Positions 39,501 to 45,550 of a stretch of DNA of 64,000 bases are shown one piece after another. The stretch is from Owenia fusiformis (lineage: Eukaryota > Annelida > Polychaeta > Sabellida > Oweniidae), in contig CAIIXF020000011.1 of NCBI GenBank assembly GCA_903813345.2, forward strand, positions 35,314,166 to 35,378,165. Direction: 5' to 3'. Below the pieces are notes generated by a model. That model saw only the letters and a program-made list of their open reading frames with translations, ran no database searches and was not told where the DNA came from. The translations under genes were made by a program, and so were the position numbers. Numbering within the stretch: the first letter of the stretch is position 1; each line of letters opens with the position of its first letter.

Positions 39501-39787
39501 GGTCTTATCCGGATAGACTAGGCTCTATTGTAAATCAAATTATTCTCGTCTAGTAGCCTAGGCCTTCTAGAAAAAAATTAATTTTTAAATAAATTAAATT
39601 TTATATTTGAAACTTAAAACAACCTATTGGTTCAACAACATTTCCTAAAATATGCTATCAATAAGAAGTAAATCAAGTATTTATGAAGTTGGATGAAATT
39701 AAATGTGAATCTATATACTCTAACCAGATTTGTTTGCACTTTCGTTGAGAAAAATTTGCTTACTTTTTCTACTTCCATGTCCGCCAT
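353..39787 (-). CDS. AK9: Adenylate kinase 9 (AK9), 34 exons, 3' end outside window
   Basis: Multi-domain nucleoside mono/diphosphate kinase; AK9 phosphorylates nucleotides and is linked to cilia and sperm motility (family knowledge). Exons, 5' to 3' on the minus strand: 39764-39787, 37467-37601, 36903-37173, 36492-36604, 35842-36018, 34859-34984, 23480-23554, 21683-21927, 21382-21562, 21116-21281, 18865-18924, 17071-17205, 15300-15499, 14861-14955, 13817-14047, 13458-13561, 11214-11273, 10321-10461, 8775-8855, 8291-8524, 6266-6375, 5574-5986, 5039-5180, 4707-4837, 4250-4469, 3692-3874, 3364-3480, 2748-2966, 2265-2478, 1826-2027, 1391-1537, 1024-1138, 743-845, 353-511. All junctions are GT-AG and phases agree, giving 5,329 nt (1,776 codons). 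Four P-loops are seen (residues about 70, 429, 1069, 1526). Acidic poly-Glu linkers lie between domains, and a recurring CPVxL plus SSxEAxxxFLxNP module precedes later kinase domains. Human AK9 is about 1,911 aa, so roughly the last 130-200 residues lie left of base 353. No transcript data were available; exons 11, 12 and 17-19 (low complexity) are the least certain. Confidence 0.93.
743..2966 (-). CDS. AK9: AK9 exons 28-33: fourth kinase domain
   Basis: Exon 28 (LLIPRIELDGGRKPHII) leads into the GRWCPVQ/LHEGE linker. Exon 29 carries YYLSSPQARDEFVQDP and P-loop GPPKSGKTT (residues 1526-1534), split from exon 30 just after the P-loop. Exon 30 has MRLSIGEALRLV and CPDELAVQALEVA (NMP-binding part), exon 31 FVLDGYPMTKRQVEL, and exons 32-33 helical segments with SKWWIWNEAL. 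All introns are short (about 120-480 nt). Confidence 0.92.
4250..6375 (-). CDS. AK9: AK9 exons 21-25: third kinase domain
   Basis: Exon 21 has the short PYQYAAWEYSG motif shared with vertebrate AK9 before an acidic run. Exon 22 carries the CPVALKENG linker, the YYMSTTEARDKFLLNP module and P-loop GPKGSGKS (residues 1069-1076). Exon 24 ends in WWNKEPFK, and exon 25 begins STGFVLEGFPRTQDEVRYLG, an almost canonical DGFPRT-type motif with Glu for Asp, then GRLLPPKLDKWKVKR. This is the best preserved kinase core in the gene. Confidence 0.92.
6577..8280 (+). mobile_element. 5'-truncated non-LTR (LINE) retrotransposon in AK9 intron 20
   Basis: An open frame runs from an in-frame stop at 6574 to TGA at 8079. 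It encodes the C-terminal half of a LINE reverse transcriptase: GLKQGCCLSPTLFS, then the catalytic FADDIVLMGES, then KTKVM-like and YKYLGI motifs. A CCHC-type finger (CSTC...H...C) follows near residues 375-395 and a conserved tail ends at 8079. The 3' end is a (TAA)n tail at about 8257-8280, as in I/Nimb-type LINEs (family inference). No endonuclease is present; the 5' junction is not sharp and may lie anywhere from 6560 to 6670. The element is antisense to AK9, and its tail stops 10 bp before the exon 20 donor (8289-8290). The intact frame suggests a fairly young copy. Confidence 0.85.
9081..9325. mobile_element. 245-bp TIR element
   Basis: Ends CAGGAGGCCATTTCT and AGAAATGGCCTCCTG are perfect inverted repeats. 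The interior is rich in ATTAACGAT words. No ORF; no clear target duplication. In AK9 intron 18. Confidence 0.85.
9395..9582. mobile_element. GTAGCCAGG-type TIR repeat, copy 1
   Basis: Left end CCGTAGCCAGGATT and right end CCTGGCTACAGGCCTG; interior with runs of G or C and AAAATGGTGAAAACTGCATG. Same family at 16608-16806, 51538-51705 and 56207-56397. Confidence 0.8.
10985..11185. repeat. About 36-bp array related to a palindromic MITE
   Basis: Five to six units with GGATAATCCCAATATCCTGA next to AK9 exon 17. The same words form the stem of the palindromic element at 35114-35256, so the array may have grown from one arm of such an element. Confidence 0.8.
11642..13126. mobile_element. 1.48-kb non-autonomous DNA transposon
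   Basis: Terminal inverted repeats TACACACTACCCTACC and GGTAGGGTAGTGTGTA. The interior shows no transposase; ORFs are under 70 codons. A GCGCATGCGC palindrome lies near the left end. Fills most of AK9 intron 16. Confidence 0.8.
13817..21927 (-). CDS. AK9: AK9 exons 8-15: second kinase domain and acidic insert
   Basis: Exon 8 contains the linker RWRRSKWLRNCPVALHEGN. Exon 9 begins the FLDKMYVLSSAEAMDKFLKN module and ends with P-loop GPPLSGKTT (residues 429-437). Exons 10-14 are a charged coiled-coil and Glu/Lys/Pro-rich insert that splits the kinase fold. Exon 15 resumes with NGGWILDNFPCTRDQW, the Asp-Asn-Phe-Pro segment, and then a helical Glu/Lys-rich tail. The degenerate DNFP motif and the long insert suggest this copy may be structural or divergent rather than a standard AMP kinase (inference). 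Confidence 0.88.
14236..14807. mobile_element. 572-bp TTAA-flanked element (Kolobok/piggyBac-like MITE)
   Basis: Ends AGGGTTCCG and CGTCACCCT, exactly flanked by TTAA at 14232-14235 and 14808-14811. No ORF of note. In AK9 intron 14, about 50 bp from exon 14. Confidence 0.78.
15845..15955. repeat. About 24-bp minisatellite
   Basis: Four imperfect copies of TTGATGTCAAACTACACA in AK9 intron 12. Confidence 0.8.
16608..16806. mobile_element. GTAGCCAGG-type TIR repeat, copy 2
   Basis: GCCCGTAGCCAGGATT at the left and CCTGGCTACGGGCCTG at the right, with a poly-C tract (about 16780-16792). About 200 bp, in AK9 intron 12. Confidence 0.85.
17205..17290 (-). repeat. 22-bp repeat running into the AK9 exon 12 acceptor
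   Basis: About four copies of CAAGGATGTCAAATACATG (plus strand) abut exon 12. The copy next to the exon has diverged into the CATCTGACACAG acceptor region. Confidence 0.75.
17600..18570. repeat. 145-bp tandem array in AK9 intron 11
   Basis: Seven units; the marker AAAAGTTAATCAGCTCTAG recurs at about 17629, 17767, 17911, 18056, 18201, 18346 and 18490. Each unit includes AAAATGGCCGCC-type and GGAAATCCGATGAGCGG segments. It ends in a (GAYCAC)n hexamer run at 18593-18630. No stable coding frame. Confidence 0.92.
18925..20315. other. AK9 intron 10, unassigned part
   Basis: AT-rich; a 62-codon frame at 19324-19509 has no other support. No element ends recognised. Confidence 0.5.
20316..20870. repeat. 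45-bp tandem array in AK9 intron 10
   Basis: About 12 copies of a 45-bp unit including ATGCATGTATGGGATTATG and GGTGAATTAATGGAGC. Because 45 is a multiple of three, long artificial frames occur on both strands, but single-base deletions (GTGAATAATGG near 20397 and 20711) break them. Confidence 0.93.
22321..23512 (-). repeat. 50-bp tandem array made of AK9 exon 7 end plus its 5' splice site
   Basis: 24 units with 50-bp spacing; the TTAAATAATA core starts at 22331, 22381 and so on to 23481. On the minus strand each unit holds the last 30 nt of exon 7 (coding ANQHPNILFK) followed by the gtaagg donor. The copy nearest 23480 is the true exon end. Sub-variants (TTAATT, TTGACT, TTGATT) alternate in places as a 150-bp trimer. 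The units beyond the exon lie in intron 7. Confidence 0.97.
23480..37173 (-). CDS. AK9: AK9 exons 3-7: first adenylate kinase domain
   Basis: Exon 3 carries the P-loop GKPGSGKTT near residue 70 and the NMP-binding part up to PEVTHHG. Exon 4 gives YILDDFPSMSEDY, the equivalent of the DGFPR segment with Asp-Asp. Exon 5 has the short LID-like RRVGQRADALTGD followed by a run of Glu. Exon 6 (PPEVIERIVVRPEDM) and exon 7 (YLVELDANQHPNILFK) complete the C-terminal helix and strand. Intron 6, between 23555 and 34858, is over 11 kb and holds the LTR element and the nested secreted-protein gene. Confidence 0.9.
26253..26664. mobile_element. 412-bp TIR element in AK9 intron 6
   Basis: Ends CAGATGCGAGTA and TACTCGCATCTG. 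A related, decayed copy lies near 43500-43670 after the ENPP gene (shared TCTATGGGGAAT and TGATGTAAATCAAG). Confidence 0.75.
27014..27958 (+). CDS. Nested secreted protein, Cys-rich (PAN/apple-like) plus Ser/Thr/Pro repeats
   Basis: A two-exon gene inside AK9 intron 6, on the opposite strand: 27014-27323 and 27651-27958, 205 aa. Exon 1 gives a signal peptide (hydrophobic IIWVFLSLVVITES) and a Cys-rich segment with CAALCFDC and KRCECL, resembling a PAN/apple fold (weak inference). The donor gtgagt joins in phase 1 to exon 2, which encodes six 10-residue QTExPSPTTQ-type repeats and an acidic end IEEIAEIGDD-like before TGA. A candidate AATAAA lies at 27996-28001. The repeat part looks mucin-like and O-glycosylatable. 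Function unknown. Confidence 0.65.
27683..27882 (+). repeat. 30-bp coding minisatellite, about 6 copies
   Basis: Unit encodes QTESPSPTTQ; period 30 keeps frame. Copies differ only by AGT/ACT (Ser/Thr) and small edge changes. Confidence 0.9.
28321..28783 (+). pseudogene. Duplicated second exon of the nested secreted-protein gene
   Basis: Carries the same ending as 27651-27958 (TSNIEIIQIEE.AEIGDD then TGA at about 28781-28783) and the same downstream sequence, so exon 2 and its 3' flank were duplicated in tandem. The candidate acceptor before 28326 would give the wrong phase to follow exon 1, and the downstream AATAAA has changed to AGTTAA. It may be a dead copy, or a 3' exon of an unannotated isoform. 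Confidence 0.55.
28331..28700 (+). repeat. 120-bp higher-order repeat of 30-bp units
   Basis: Three copies of a 120-bp block, each of four 30-bp units (one ending GCCCCACAG, three ending ATAACCCAA/AAA). The blocks are nearly identical to each other while units inside differ, showing secondary amplification of a four-unit block. Confidence 0.9.
29176..30030 (-). repeat. 3' LTR of the gypsy-type element
   Basis: 855-bp copy, one observed mismatch to the other LTR, preceded on the minus strand by the polypurine tract AAGGAGGGAGG (plus 30031-30041). Near identity of the LTRs means a very recent insertion. Confidence 0.95.
30700..33657 (-). CDS. Gag-protease-partial integrase polyprotein of LTR element
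   Basis: One uninterrupted frame of about 985 codons from ATG 33655-33657. The N-terminal third has a Glu-rich coiled coil and a retrotransposon gag fold (FVPKFQEKNVDKYFTHFE). A CCHC knuckle CNYCKKPGHLISEC lies near residue 391, a retropepsin active site DTGAS near 475, a Ser-rich linker at about 640-740, and the integrase H2C2 finger (H...H...CxxC) near 808-855. The first integrase core strand (VLIDCVGPL) is present. After about residue 905 the frame leaves the integrase core and ends in unrelated sequence. No YxDD polymerase motif or RNase H is present, so the element must rely on enzymes supplied in trans (inference). Confidence 0.85.
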   Translation of the reverse strand: MSFEVETFLESPSLEEFDSLKKTELLALAKHVGLAVKTSYRKGAIKNILVPYLVAEEILPEEALKLTVEPTQHVDPTEFQQQLQMRELELKLQNEMREKELELQNEKEIRLREQETRLREQEIQKEKEVELKRLEIEAQSKTEEHATMHQHFENRFDASKFLKFVPKFQEKNVDKYFTHFEKVAQSLDWPKSAWPVMLQSVFIGKASEIFASLSGEVCSDYDLVKNAILKAYELVPEAYRQKFRNAHKQSDQTHVEFAREQEQLFDRWLVSKDVSEEFKKLRELMLIEQFKNCVQYHIRTYLDEHRVETLSQAATLSDDYALTHKGSFIKGNPNYRGYQGNKPSYDSKSNQSSSSNTSNKAKDQSFSSQSSSSKSDQSNSSGPKSNVTCNYCKKPGHLISECYRIKNRREMSGSAHSNGCATVPISRKPIVWDSYTHTEKSTHSDIMEDYKPFMSEGSVSLSSDGTNSKPIKILRDTGASQTLLLEGVLPLSEESFTGTHILMQGIELGFTKVPLHRIHITSELVKGPVIVGVRPQLPVEGVALLLGNDLAGGKVSLDPIVSDQPCSIEDSVQEDSDIYPACAVTRAMAKKLANSGDSSVGDDFDSGFLSSLFDDECHSPLVKDGPYPILKANSSLKQPSVRAKQSSIEAYSSLKKPIARGDSPSEQDHYFNAVSPALASPDEVSSSSASVHEVSSPPCSEVSSSSSSEVSSSISDSDSLKKDPHSKHMLIYEQEHDPSLIDLHKRCLTIDEADKVPVCFYKKDGILMRKWRPPEASPEASPEDDWAIVHQIVVPKSYHKEILSLAHDSPTAGHLGVTKTYNKILNHFFWPKLKQDVQEYCRSCHTCQMVGKPNQKISIAPLQLIPAFDEPFSKVLIDCVGPLPKTKSNNQYLLTIISMTTQFLEIKPHLMLRNSKTKYIVKSQINNFTLVELPKELISDLQSDSVLNDFICIDKTTPVRCRELHMMKKYVERDKIYLLNMSLRS
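33741..33758 (-). other. Primer-binding site, tRNA-Pro type
   Basis: Reads TGGGGGCTTGTCCGGGAT on the minus strand, 5 nt downstream of the 5' LTR. It matches the tRNA-Pro primer site used by many gamma-type and some gypsy elements at 17 of 18 positions, the difference allowing a G-U pair. Confidence 0.85.
33764..34618 (-). repeat. 5' LTR of the gypsy-type element
   Basis: Direct copy of 29176-30030, 855 bp, with TG...CA ends. It is the 5' LTR because the primer-binding site follows it on the minus strand. An internal run of imperfect TGATAATCC-type repeats lies near 33990-34110. Confidence 0.95.
35114..35256. mobile_element. Palindromic MITE-like element
   Basis: Long inverted repeat; arms contain GGTTCAGGATATTGGGATTA and its complement TAATCCCAATATCCTGAACC, with a GC-rich centre (GCCGTAGGCCCCGAGGG). 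It lies in AK9 intron 5, about 130 bp upstream of exon 6. Confidence 0.8.
36011..36210 (-). repeat. About 61-bp duplication spanning the AK9 exon 5 acceptor
   Basis: The junction sequence GGTATCTATAAATATTTTT (36014 onward, plus strand) recurs at about 36074, and a shortened version GGTATCTCTAAA lies at about 36194, each preceded by GTGTCTGAGTG.A.TGTCAAACT. A (TGTAA)n run at 36126-36160 lies inside. The extra copies present additional 3' splice sites upstream of exon 5. Confidence 0.8.
36246..36356. mobile_element. Short derivative of the GTGGTGACA-end repeat
   Basis: Contains GACGTCACCACTGAATG and ends TGTGGTGGTGACATAAAA. AK9 intron 4. Confidence 0.6.
38493..39258. mobile_element. 766-bp TIR element with internal tandem duplication
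   Basis: Ends TAGGGGAAATGGTCCTA and TAGGACCGTTTCCCCTA. Two imperfect 190-bp copies inside (about 38640-38830 and 38835-38998) share ATCATTTTTCTATCAGTTTT. In AK9 intron 1. Confidence 0.75.
39764..39787 (-). CDS. AK9: AK9 exon 1, 8-codon starting exon
   Basis: Encodes only MADMEVEK, followed by a gtaagc donor, and joins in phase 0 to the exon whose acceptor is at 37601/37602. The next exon also has an ATG (37596-37598), so that Met could serve as an alternative start. I prefer the upstream start because it lies in a good context (AAAGATGGCGGACATGG), beside an NRF1-like palindrome and close to the divergent ENPP gene. Confidence 0.6.
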
Positions 39788-39810
39788 CTTTGTTTGGTCT
39801 CCCCTAGAAA

Positions 39811-39822
39811 TGCGCATGCGCA
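39811..39822. promoter_or_regulatory. NRF1-like palindrome in divergent AK9/ENPP promoter
   Basis: TGCGCATGCGCA, 24 bp before the AK9 ATG and about 210 bp before the ENPP ATG. Downstream on the minus strand AAAGATGGCGGAC resembles a YY1 site overlapping the AK9 start codon. This is a typical set for a ubiquitous TATA-less promoter (inference). Confidence 0.6.
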
Positions 39823-40003
39823 TTCAGCAATTTTAAGTTCGTGTGTTTTCGATTTCCAATAATAAGAACTAATTTGGGGAATATAGATATAATAAAACAT
39901 ACGATTACTATCTTCAATAATTAAAAGTTAGCTTTTGTGGTATCAAAATTGGCATATGATATTCAAAAAAGTAAATAGTGACTTCGGAAATCTACGCTGT
40001 AAT

Positions 40004-40025
40004 CCGGAAGTAACAACACGGAAGT
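40004..40025 (+). promoter_or_regulatory. Pair of ETS-type sites before the ENPP start
   Basis: CCGGAAGT (40004-40011) and ACGGAAGT (40018-40025), 14 bp apart and within 30 bp of the ATG. Confidence 0.5.
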
Positions 40026-40032
40026 ACAGAAA

Positions 40033-43000
40033 ATGGCAGAAAAATTCTTGTTTGTAAATATGTGGTGTATTAGACTATTTTATGTATTATTTATTGTTTC
40101 AACAGAAATTATTACCATTGCACATGGACATTTTGATAAAGAAGAACAAACTCTGACATTATTAATTTCATTTGATGGATTTAGATATGATTATTTATCA
40201 AAAGTTAGTAAGGAGGGAAACTTCAAAAAGTTACAAGAAAAAGGAACCACTGTCAAAGATGGTGTATTTAACTCATTTATCACAAAAACCCTTCCAAATC
40301 ATTTGACAATTGTGACAGGATTGCATGAAGAAACCCATGGCATGGTCGCAAACAGTTATTATGATCCAAATTTAAAAGAAAAGTTTGATATCCAGGATCC
40401 TAAGGGACAATCAGATCGCGATTTTTGGGACACTGTTGGGGCAGAACCAATATGGACTGGGAATCAGAAACAAAATGATTCCTCTGAAATGACAAGACGG
40501 AGTGGAGTTTATATGTGGCCAGGTGGATTAGTGGCCTTTGAAAACATTTTACCATTTCATAGAGTAGAATACAACTTTAGCATTCCATTACGTGATCGTA
40601 TTGACACTGTTTTAGATTGGTTCTTAAGTGACAATTATCCAATTAACTTCTGCGCATTATATTATCCAGAACCAGACTCTACTGGACATCACAGTGGTCC
40701 AGAATCAGAGAATATTAGAAAAATGCTCAAATATTTAGATGACGGGTTAGGTTATCTGCTCCAACAACTAGAAAAACACAAGTTATTACATAGAATGAAT
40801 ATCATCCTGACAAGTGACCATGGAATGGCACCTGCTTCAAATGATTCCATTATTGCCCTTAGTGACTATGTCGATACAGAATTAATAGACATATACACAA
40901 GTGCTTCTCCAGTTCCACATATATGGCCCAAACAAGGTATACTATATGACTCTATGACATCATTATATTGTTCATTTTGCTAAGTTTCATTTTAAGAATG
41001 ACTTTGTATGAGATGAACATTTTGGTTTTAAACATAGGCCTATAACAAGAATTAATTTATATATGCCTACATGTCGAGCATTAAATCTGGATTGCTTCAC
41101 TTCAAGTCTTTGATTGAAATAATAATCTATCACTGAACACATTTGTCTCTCATATGATAAAATATTTTTGTTTGACTATTTGGTTAATTTACCCTCGTCT
41201 GTCTGCCAGAAGAATTGAAAAATAATGTTTGTTACTCAGGTTTGTTATCAGGTTATATTATCATATTGGACTGTTAAGCATGAGTTACTGCTGTTCCATG
41301 ATTTTTAAACTTGCTCAAATATCACTTTTAATGAAGAATGAGTGTTAAGTTTTCAACAAATGAAATGCCATGATTGTACATAGATTACTGTAAATTGCTT
41401 TAATTTCACATTTGCTTTAATTTGGTAGATTGAATAGAACCACCAAATTAAGTCTCCACCAACTTTTGTAAAGAATCCTTGGAGAATTCTTTCAATATTT
41501 TGATCATAACCCCATTTTTACATTTTAGCTCATATATGAAAATAAAACCTCCTTGTGTCACTCAAGAGTAACCTGGCCATGTGATGTCCTAGGTAGCCTT
41601 TCAATATCCATATTTCACTGATGAGAATCAATCCACCATATTAAATAGCAACCAAAATTCCCAAATTTGTCCAATCCACCAAATTAAAGCAATTTACAGA
41701 TGATGATATTTCACTGATGAGTCAATCCGCCATATTAAATAGCAACCAAAATTCCCAAATTTGCCCAATCTGCCAAATTAAAGCAATTAACAGTTTTAAA
41801 TAACTCATAGTAGTATCAATATTTATTTCAGGACAGTTAGAAACAGTATACAATGCCCTGAAAGATAAGCACCCTCATATGAAGGTGTTTAAGAAAGATG
41901 AAATCCCAACTGAGTATCACTATAGTAACAATCCTAGAATTCCACCAATCCTGATTCAGATGGATCTTGGCTGGAATATTGTGTTCAATGAAACAGACAA
42001 AAAACAGTGGACAAATTGTAAGTTTTTTTTAAGATTATGTACATCTCGTACAGATTGAGGCAAAATATGTGATCTCTCTAAATCTCAAATTTATACAGTC
42101 TATTTATAAGTCTATCATTTATGCAATCACTGTCATGAGATTGAAAAGGGTAGATTGTAAATGAAGTCATCAAAGAACGAAGAATGTAGATATTTTAATG
42201 ATAATAGTGTTGAGGATGATATGCACTTTTTTACACAAAGTAGATTATATGACAATAAAAGAAAAAAGCGTTATCTATACAAACATCCTGTCCATTCAAA
42301 ACTCAAGTATAAGCAGATAAGTAGACCAATTTTATGTGCTAGATAAATGTAATGTTTTATTTCAGTGGGTAACCATGGTTACAACAACAGTCTGGCAGAG
42401 ATGCATCCTCTCTTCATCGCTAGTGGACCAGCATTTAAGGAGAACTACATTGCACCCCAAATTAGAAACATAGACATTTACCCCCTCTTATGCCATATAC
42501 TACAGATCAAACCAAGAAATAACAATGGTACTATGGATCGTGTTGAAAATATGCTAAGAATACCAGCACAATTCCAGTTTTCTCTAACTGCAATAACATG
42601 TAAGTAACTATATGATCTATTGTAACACAGGGGGATATGCTGATTACTCAATTAGTACAAAATTAGTGCTAAATTAGCACTCTGGCAAAAATGCACTCAT
42701 GAGCACTCATATCTTGAGTACTAATTTAGTACTAATTCATGATACGAGAACTCATTTAGTGCTGAAAAATCAATTTTTTTATTATTACTATTGTATCACT
42801 CATGATATGAGTACTCATTTAGCGCTAAAAATCAATGAAATTATTGCTATTTTATCACTCATCATATGAGGACTCATTTAGTACTAAAACATGCAATAAA
42901 TCAGTACTCATGTCATAAGTGCTCATTTAGTACTAATATTTACTGAAATGAGTACTCAGTTAGCATTAAAATGCCATTAGTACTCGGCATATCTCCCTGT

Positions 43001-43404
43001 GTACAGTTGATGCATCATTTAATTTATTAAAAGTTTTTGAATAATTTAGAAATAAAAAATGCTTTAAATGAAAAGTTTATCTTAAACATTTAACAATTAG
43101 TTAATAAAAATGATTTTTGTAGTCCTAACTCAGGCAGAACTGCTAACAGAATTGGGAGTTTGCTTTTGTAATATTTTCATTATTTTTTAACAAAATACCA
43201 CTTTATATTTCAGTTATTTTAGCCATATCTTTGTCAGGCTGCGTAGCGGTTTTATTCTGTATAGCTGTGTGGAGATTGAAAAGCATGAATGTCTCTGGGC
43301 AATGGATGTTGAGACATCATGTACGCTTAGATGAATTAAACCAGAGGAGCCCTCAACAGATGGCCAGATTATTAGAGGACTCGGAGGAAGAAAATTTCCC
43401 ATGA
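40033..43404 (+). CDS. Ectonucleotide pyrophosphatase/phosphodiesterase, ENPP4/5 type
   Basis: Four exons (40033-40936, 41832-42017, 42366-42599, 43214-43404), all phase 1, 504 aa. Hydrolyses phosphodiester or pyrophosphate bonds of extracellular nucleotides or related substrates (family). It has an N-terminal hydrophobic signal (residues about 10-30), first metal Asp48 (SFDGF), nucleophile Thr86 (TKTLPNH), Asp215 and His219 (YPEPDSTGHH), Asp262-His263 (SDHGM) and His367 (GNHGY): the full two-zinc set. Exon 4 encodes one membrane span (about 442-461) and a 43-residue cytoplasmic tail. Signal plus C-terminal anchor, and the lack of somatomedin or nuclease-like domains, place it with ENPP4/ENPP5. 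It diverges from AK9 with 245 bp between start codons. Confidence 0.93.
41398..41793. mobile_element. MITE with TA-type ends, right end duplicated, ENPP intron 1
   Basis: Left CTGTAAATTGCTTTAATTT and right AAATTAAAGCAATTTACAG (ending 41699). The last about 93 bp, from ATTTCACTGATGAG, are repeated to 41793. Related elements: 44590-44922 and 53516-53803. Confidence 0.75.
42625..43002. mobile_element. 378-bp TIR element in ENPP intron 3
   Basis: Ends ACACAGGGGGATATGC and GCATATCTCCCTGTGT. The interior consists of degenerate repeats of GAGTACTCATTTAGTGCTAA about 55-60 bp apart. Confidence 0.8.
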
Positions 43405-44064
43405 TTGTGTTGTTATGGTAACAACAAACAACAAATTAAATGATTCAGGTACTATATGATATAGCCAAGGTGCCAGTAGATCAATTTTCATATAACATTT
43501 TATTTCTTGTGATCTTGTGATTTTTTTTAACATGGTCTCTATGGGGAATAATTTTAATTTATGTTTCTAGATGTAATTTTATTTATAGATTTCAAATATT
43601 AAATCTCTTTGACCAGATTTTGAATATTTTATGATGTAAATCAAGTTTATTTTGACTTGCATCTAGTCTAATCTCAAGGCTGCTCTGAACAAAGTGCCAT
43701 TCTAAAGTCAATTTCATGTGGATAATACAAGTACTTAATTGTACTAAGATAATGTTTGAACTTTTAGTGTATATATTTTATTTTAAAATTACTATGACAT
43801 CATATTTGACCCTCCATGTTAGAGAGTAGGGGAGTAGATTAAGGAGAGGCTTATTATCTCCATAACCAAGCAACAGAAATTTTAAAATAGAAACCATAGA
43901 TCAGCCCTTCATTTTATGTCACTTACAGACATGTTTGACATTCGCCGTTCAGCATCTGTAACAAATGGCAGGTTGTGACATTATGCATATTAATGCCTTG
44001 TTAATTTATTGCTCCTTTTAGTTTAAGTATGTTTTTGTTTAATATTTTGCTTATTATGTACCAA

Positions 44065-44146
44065 ATAGCCTTGCCCAAGTCGGTCTCTTTTACTTATCTT
44101 GATTTCTATTCAATATCAGATAAGTAAACGACTTGGGCAAGGCTAT
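44065..44146. repeat. 82-bp hairpin, perfect 18-bp outer stem
   Basis: ATAGCCTTGCCCAAGTCG pairs with CGACTTGGGCAAGGCTAT; a second 11-bp stem (TTTACTTATCT/AGATAAGTAAA) closes inside after a 6-nt bulge. Flanks share TATGTACC. Could be a tiny MITE or a precursor-miRNA-like fold. Confidence 0.8.
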
Positions 44147-44589
44147 GTACCGAAGTGCAACGGATCTATCAGAATTGTGTATTTATATGACAGTATGGAC
44201 AGTATGTAGTAAAAAACTTGTTTTTCAAAAGTGTGGTATCACATATTTATATATTCTAAAGCTGAATGATTATCAAATCATTGCTCCTACGCTATAGCAT
44301 CTTGTCACCTCTTGCCATTAAACAAATAGCTAAATTGAACATTCATTGCCAGACCATTTCTCTGCTTAAGAAATTATTAGGTGTATGCCAATTTTAACAG
44401 ATCATTGTATGTAATTGTACATGCATATATTTTGAAGTTTATTAGATAATTCATTTTTATGTACAAATAGTCATGTTACAAAAGTACATGTTACACGAGA
44501 GGTTTAAATTGCTTTCGATTAATTGTAACACAGCAGGGTTAAATTGCTAAAAAGGTTTTGTGCCTGTGATACACCTCAAAAATCATTTA

Positions 44590-44922
44590 CTGTATTTGTC
44601 TTTTATTTGACAAATGTTTTAATTTGGCAAATCAAAAAAGAACGCAAAACTAAATAGTCATTCAAAATCCCTGGGAATCCGACTTGTTTCTAGTCGATGA
44701 ACTTCTGGTTAAAAGATGGCTTGGGCAATTTAAATTGTTTAATTTAGAGCATTTTAATATTTCATCAACAACAATTAAACTTGATTAGCAGGAGGGTATA
44801 TGATAGTCTGATATAGATATGAGATTTATCCCCTTGAAAAACTGCCAAATTAAAAAGATTCAAAAATGTCTGATCTCCCAGAAACACCAAATTAAGTAGT
44901 GCCAAATTAAAGATGAATACAG
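44590..44922. mobile_element. TA-flanked MITE
   Basis: CTGTATT...AATACAG with TA on both sides. It shares TTTAATTTGGCAAATC with the 53516 element. Confidence 0.6.
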
Positions 44923-45394
44923 TATTGATAAGATGTTTTGTCAACATGCTTTGTATTAGGAAGCAATTCAACCTGTTGTGTCTCTAACCATTTATGGATA
45001 CAGTGATACTAAAGATATCATCATGAAAACACCTCCTGTAACCCATATATACAATGTGGTATAGCAGTCCAATCAAGCTACCACCACATGTGGCTATACA
45101 CTGTATCAACTCTGCTTGGGGTATAAACTACTTGTCATATCTACTTTGGTTAGATACCAAAAAGCATGAGAAGCCAGCACTGTTGGAACCACCAATAATG
45201 GGATATCCATATTTAAGTTTTTATATGTAGTATATCAATCATTAAAGTACATGAAGTAGGTTTTGGTATAATGAAGCAATCCTAAATTAAACACATGAAG
45301 GCCTATACTTGCAAAGAATAGAGTTTTACATTCCAAATTCCATTTCTGTTTGCTGTAATAAACACCTGACTAAATATATTTTATATATATTGTA

Positions 45395-45550
45395 TTGTAG
45401 ATATTGTACATGTATTTAGATATTGTTATTGTATATGTATTGGGTCAGGGTTATTGTTTATGTGTTGGCTTAGAGTTATTGTACATGTATTGGGCTAGGT
45501 TTATTGTAAATGTATTGGGTTAGGGTTATTGTTGTATATGTATTGGCTTA
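45395..45550. repeat. About 27-bp minisatellite
   Basis: Five to six imperfect copies of TTATTGTAYATGTATTGGGY, some with GGGTTAGGG. Confidence 0.75.
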
